This document shows, piece by piece, positions 61,648 through 64,000 of a stretch of 64,000 bases of DNA. A program made the translations under genes and the position numbers. Each line of letters starts with the position of its first letter. Position 1 is the first letter of the stretch. The stretch comes from Hyaloscypha bicolor E. Its lineage: Eukaryota; Ascomycota; Leotiomycetes; Helotiales; Hyaloscyphaceae. A model generated the notes under the pieces. That model saw nothing but the letters and a program-made list of their open reading frames with translations. It was not told where the DNA came from and did no database searches. The stretch is taken from NCBI RefSeq assembly GCF_002865645.1, contig NW_020194684.1, positions 341,308 to 405,307 on the forward strand. The letters are read 5' to 3'.

Positions 61648-62929
61648 ACGAGCCCGCTCTCACTAGTCTGCGCGTACAGGCTTCCAAACACACTTCATAG
61701 TGCAAATCGCGATACAAAATCAATTAATTTAATTAGGAGTTGACCACCCTCTACGCTCTGCCAATACATGCACCCAGTGCTCATGCTTTAAAATTAATTG
61801 ATTAATCCATTCTTGTGGTATTGCGTCCCATTCCTCTGTTACTGCCGCTTCCATTTGGGCCTCCGTAGTGGGTTAGTGCTTTCGCCGGTGTAGCGATTAT
61901 TTGATCCTCCTCCAACACTTCTCAATTGGGTTCATATCAGGGCTCGTAGAGGGATACGGCATTAATATAATACCAAGCTTTGTTCGCCATCTAGCATAAC
62001 GATTACTAGTCGACTTGTGGCCGTGAGCTGAGTTACCGTCTTCCATAAAAAGAGGCTCCACCGATGAGCAAAGTAGGTGAGTAATTGAGGCGAAGGCATT
62101 AATAATACCCTCTATATATGGTGCGAGAATTTGGGAGAGATAATCGCGTTAAGTAAAGGCTCCCTTCTTGCCAGATCCGCGAAGAAATAGCAAAGGGCTC
62201 TTATACCCATATCCAATTGCTCCCCATGCATTGACTGGAGTAGTATGCCCACGGTGAAGCTGGTGCTGTATACACGTTTCGCACTGACGCTCCCCCCTCT
62301 TTCTAGTCACCTTCTCCTTTGCAGTCCTCCCGCCTATTAAGAAGGTAACCTCGTCCGACCAGAGTACCTTCAGCCACTCCGTATGCCAGAATATGTGTGC
62401 CATTGCCCAAAGATATCGCGCAATAACTTGAGCTTTCGTGAGGTAGGGCTTTTGGCAAGCAGTGCACCGGAAATAGCCTCGTTGTTTGAGCCTCCGCTCC
62501 AACGTTGGGACAGAGCATGTAAGCCCAAGCTCCGCATGAAGGATGTCGTACTTAAGGATTCGATGCTCCCATGATCGGAGAGGTAATTGATAATTTCGTC
62601 GACCTTTGCATCCGAGAGAAGGAAGGCAGGGCCGGTGCGATTTGGACGTCTTCGCTCAGGGTAATCAAAGCTCAGAATGCGACGAACTGAGCTCTCGTTG
62701 AGGTGATATCGCTCCTGAATCATTAAAACTGGGACATGGCCAAACCAGTGTAATTGGCGTATCGCTTCCTTGTGTTTTGTAGGGATTTCATAGCCAGGAA
62801 GGTGCTGAAAATCAAGTGGTGGAGGAGTAGAAGTCATTCTGGTGGTAATTTAGGAAATTGGTGTGGGTGCGGGGTGAAGTGTGGCCTGAAAACAAGCCTG
62901 TACGCGCAGACTAGTGAGAGCGGGCTCGT
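61648..62929 (-). mobile_element. Tc1/mariner-class transposon, 1282 bp, inactive
   Basis: Perfect 36-bp terminal inverted repeats (61648-61683 and 62894-62929, starting ACGAGCCCGCTCTCACTAGT) enclose one transposase remnant on the minus strand. Left flank is TA; the right flank is AA, so the usual TA duplication is not clean. Length and organisation fit Tc1/mariner-like elements. The left end starts only 18 bp after the target duplication of MITE-3. Confidence 0.9.
61729..62837 (-). pseudogene. Tc1/mariner-class transposase, broken
   Basis: Starts with ATG at 62837. The N-terminal helix-turn-helix part reads HKEAIRQLHWFGHVPVLMIQ and LNESSVRRILSF. A frameshift between about 62560 and 62502 moves the frame to ERRLKQRGYFRCTACQKPYL and LWSDEVTFLIG (first catalytic Asp). 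An in-frame TAA follows AFT at about 62148. Then FMEDGNSAHGH (second Asp) and STSPDMNPIEKCW (Glu) follow, with 38 residues between the second Asp and Glu. Two further stops occur after RRIK and RRKH; the frame ends at 61729 with GWSTPN. At least four lesions make it non-functional. The TAA could derive from CAA or CGA by C-to-T change. Confidence 0.88.
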
Positions 62930-63176
62930 AAAGCACCAAAATGTTCAGCAGTGTGGCTGAGAATGGTCGACAGCACTGCAACTCGTTTTGCGCATGTACA
63001 CCTCAGCACGATAACCTTGCAAGAGCCTTCGTCCACCACAACCGAAGCTTAAACTTGGATAGCACAACTCTCTCGAGTCTCCACCACCTTCTTTTTCAGA
63101 TCGATCGCCCTGCTCTTATAAATGTGACTAGTTGCGCGTTTACGGCGGCTTCATTCTTCGTGAAATTCGTACGACA
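62930..63176. promoter_or_regulatory. 5' region of the HET gene, between mariner end and start codon
   Basis: 247 bp separates the right TIR of the transposon from the HET gene ATG, so the insertion lies in or next to its promoter. No factor site recognised. Confidence 0.45.
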
Positions 63177-64000
63177 ATGAAGTCTCCGTTTCTGTATCCG
63201 GCACTCTCGCAAAGGAAATGCACGCGAGTTCTCGTTCTTCAGCCAGCCGAGAATAGAGCCGCCCAAGTTGTTTGTTCCCTCACAGAAGTAGACCTTGATC
63301 TGCTTTCTACTAGACGAAACCCATATGAAGCGCTATCCTACGTCTGGGGTTCTCCTGTTTGCAACAATGAGATTACCTGCGATGGGGACAGTCTTCTAAT
63401 AACAGAGAGCTGCCTTACAGCCTTGCGATACTTGAGAATGAAGGCGCGCACTCGAACACTCTGGGTTGATGCGATATGTATCAATCAGAAATCTCTCGAG
63501 GAAAGAAACAAGCAGGTCGCGTTAATGGGTGACATTTATAAATGTGCGCAACGGGTGCTCATTTGGCTCGGTGAAGCTAGTGAAGCCTCTGAACAGGTAT
63601 TACACCAACTTCGACGAGTAGAGAGACTTCGTATCGCCATGATCTTTATTCAGGACTTAGATCTGCTCAGGAAGCTGCAGCGTTCAATTTTTCGTAAGGA
63701 AGCCCTCCCATTGTGGCGCTACTGCTGAATCTGTCGACAGCTTTGACAGATGTGGAATGTCAAGCATTCAAAATCCTGTTAGGGAATGAATGGTGGCGGA
63801 GAACTTGGACTTTGCAAGAGTTCCTATTCGCGGAAGACTCATTGGTGATGTATGGTAGTTTCGTCCTTAACCTCGAAACATTGGTCCGCGGCTCGGATAT
63901 CTACGTAGGGGACCCTCGCATAGGGAGTCGGCAGACCTGGATTGACTTCGTGCAATGCTCCCATTTGCGTGGAATTTACCGCGCAGTGTGTAAGGATCGC
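63177..64000 (+). CDS. HET-domain protein (heterokaryon incompatibility), 5' part
   Basis: Begins at ACAATGAAG. Exon 1 is 63177-63693 and exon 2 runs from 63741 to the window end. The 47-nt intron has GTAAGG, a GCTGAAT branch-like word and GACAG, and splicing removes the stop otherwise met at 63726. HET-domain marks in order: YEALSYVWGSP near residue 55, LLITESCLTALRYLRM, LWVDAICINQKSLEERNKQV, MGDIYKCAQRVLIWLGEASE and, after the splice, NEWWRRTWTLQEFLFAEDS. HET domains (TIR-like) trigger cell death in non-self recognition between fungal individuals; most genomes hold many. The C-terminal partner domain is outside the window. No lesion is seen once the intron is accepted. The transposon end lies 247 bp upstream. 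Confidence 0.9.

Noticed and set aside
63694..63728. Premature stop in the HET gene
   Set aside because: A GTAAGG donor and GACAG acceptor define a 47-nt intron; splicing joins the HET motifs in frame.
1..64000. CRISPR arrays, operons and bacterial-type features
   Set aside because: The organism is clearly a eukaryotic fungus (spliced genes, RIP); no spaced direct repeats of CRISPR form were seen.

Overview
This window is a piece of a filamentous ascomycete (Pezizomycotina) nuclear genome. The genes carry short introns (44-80 nt, GTRNGT donors, CTAAC/CTGAC-like branch points, YAG acceptors). The gene set is typical of that group: PTH11/rhodopsin-type membrane proteins, a HET-domain protein, a SesB-like/NB-ARC/TPR NLR, and a class II DAHP synthase. 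Long blocks are extremely AT-rich and their repeats differ almost only by C-to-T and G-to-A transitions, the mark of repeat-induced point mutation (RIP). I cannot name the species; a leotiomycete-like plant-associated fungus is only a guess.

Layout. 1-1015 is the 3' end of a PTH11-like gene. 1250-3130 is RIP-degraded and holds a solo LTR. 3844-5206 is a small gene island with a secreted pectate-lyase-like gene that has an in-frame stop and an apparently lost splice acceptor. 5330-30231 is a nested transposon graveyard that can be resolved base by base. A 7.0-kb Ty3/Gypsy element (6035-13047, 327-bp LTRs, 5-bp TSD) lies to the left. To the right is a hAT transposon (13337-30223, CAG-type TIRs, 8-bp TSD), split into two coding halves by a 13.2-kb Ty3/Gypsy element on the minus strand (14587-27764, 303-bp LTRs, 4-bp TSD). 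The hAT also contains a 156-bp MITE and a GC-richer patch, both much less mutated than their surroundings.

The gene-bearing part starts at 30232: an AAA ATPase (30491-32678, minus), a MITE of the same family as the one inside the hAT (33181-33326), and an NLR (36102-38532) whose TPR repeats lie in the same frame behind a TGA stop. 39.1-46.8 kb has no gene I can defend but holds duplicated segments that look like relics. 46.8-53.4 kb is the most ordinary part: a small Ser-rich conserved-looking protein, DAHP synthase, a HYPK-like protein divergent from it, and an intact five-exon PTH11-like gene. 53.4-59.1 kb is sparse, with relics of a transcription-factor C-terminus and of a hexapeptide acetyltransferase. 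59163-61268 encodes a large secreted protein of unknown function. 61.4-62.9 kb holds a MITE directly followed by a dead Tc1/mariner-type element with perfect 36-bp TIRs. The window ends inside a HET-domain gene.

How it fits together: housekeeping genes (DAHP synthase, HYPK) sit among self/non-self recognition genes (NLR, HET), surface receptors and secreted proteins. Transposons lie close to the recognition genes. This matches the known compartmentalised pattern of fungal genomes, where rapidly changing genes lie beside RIP-affected repeats.
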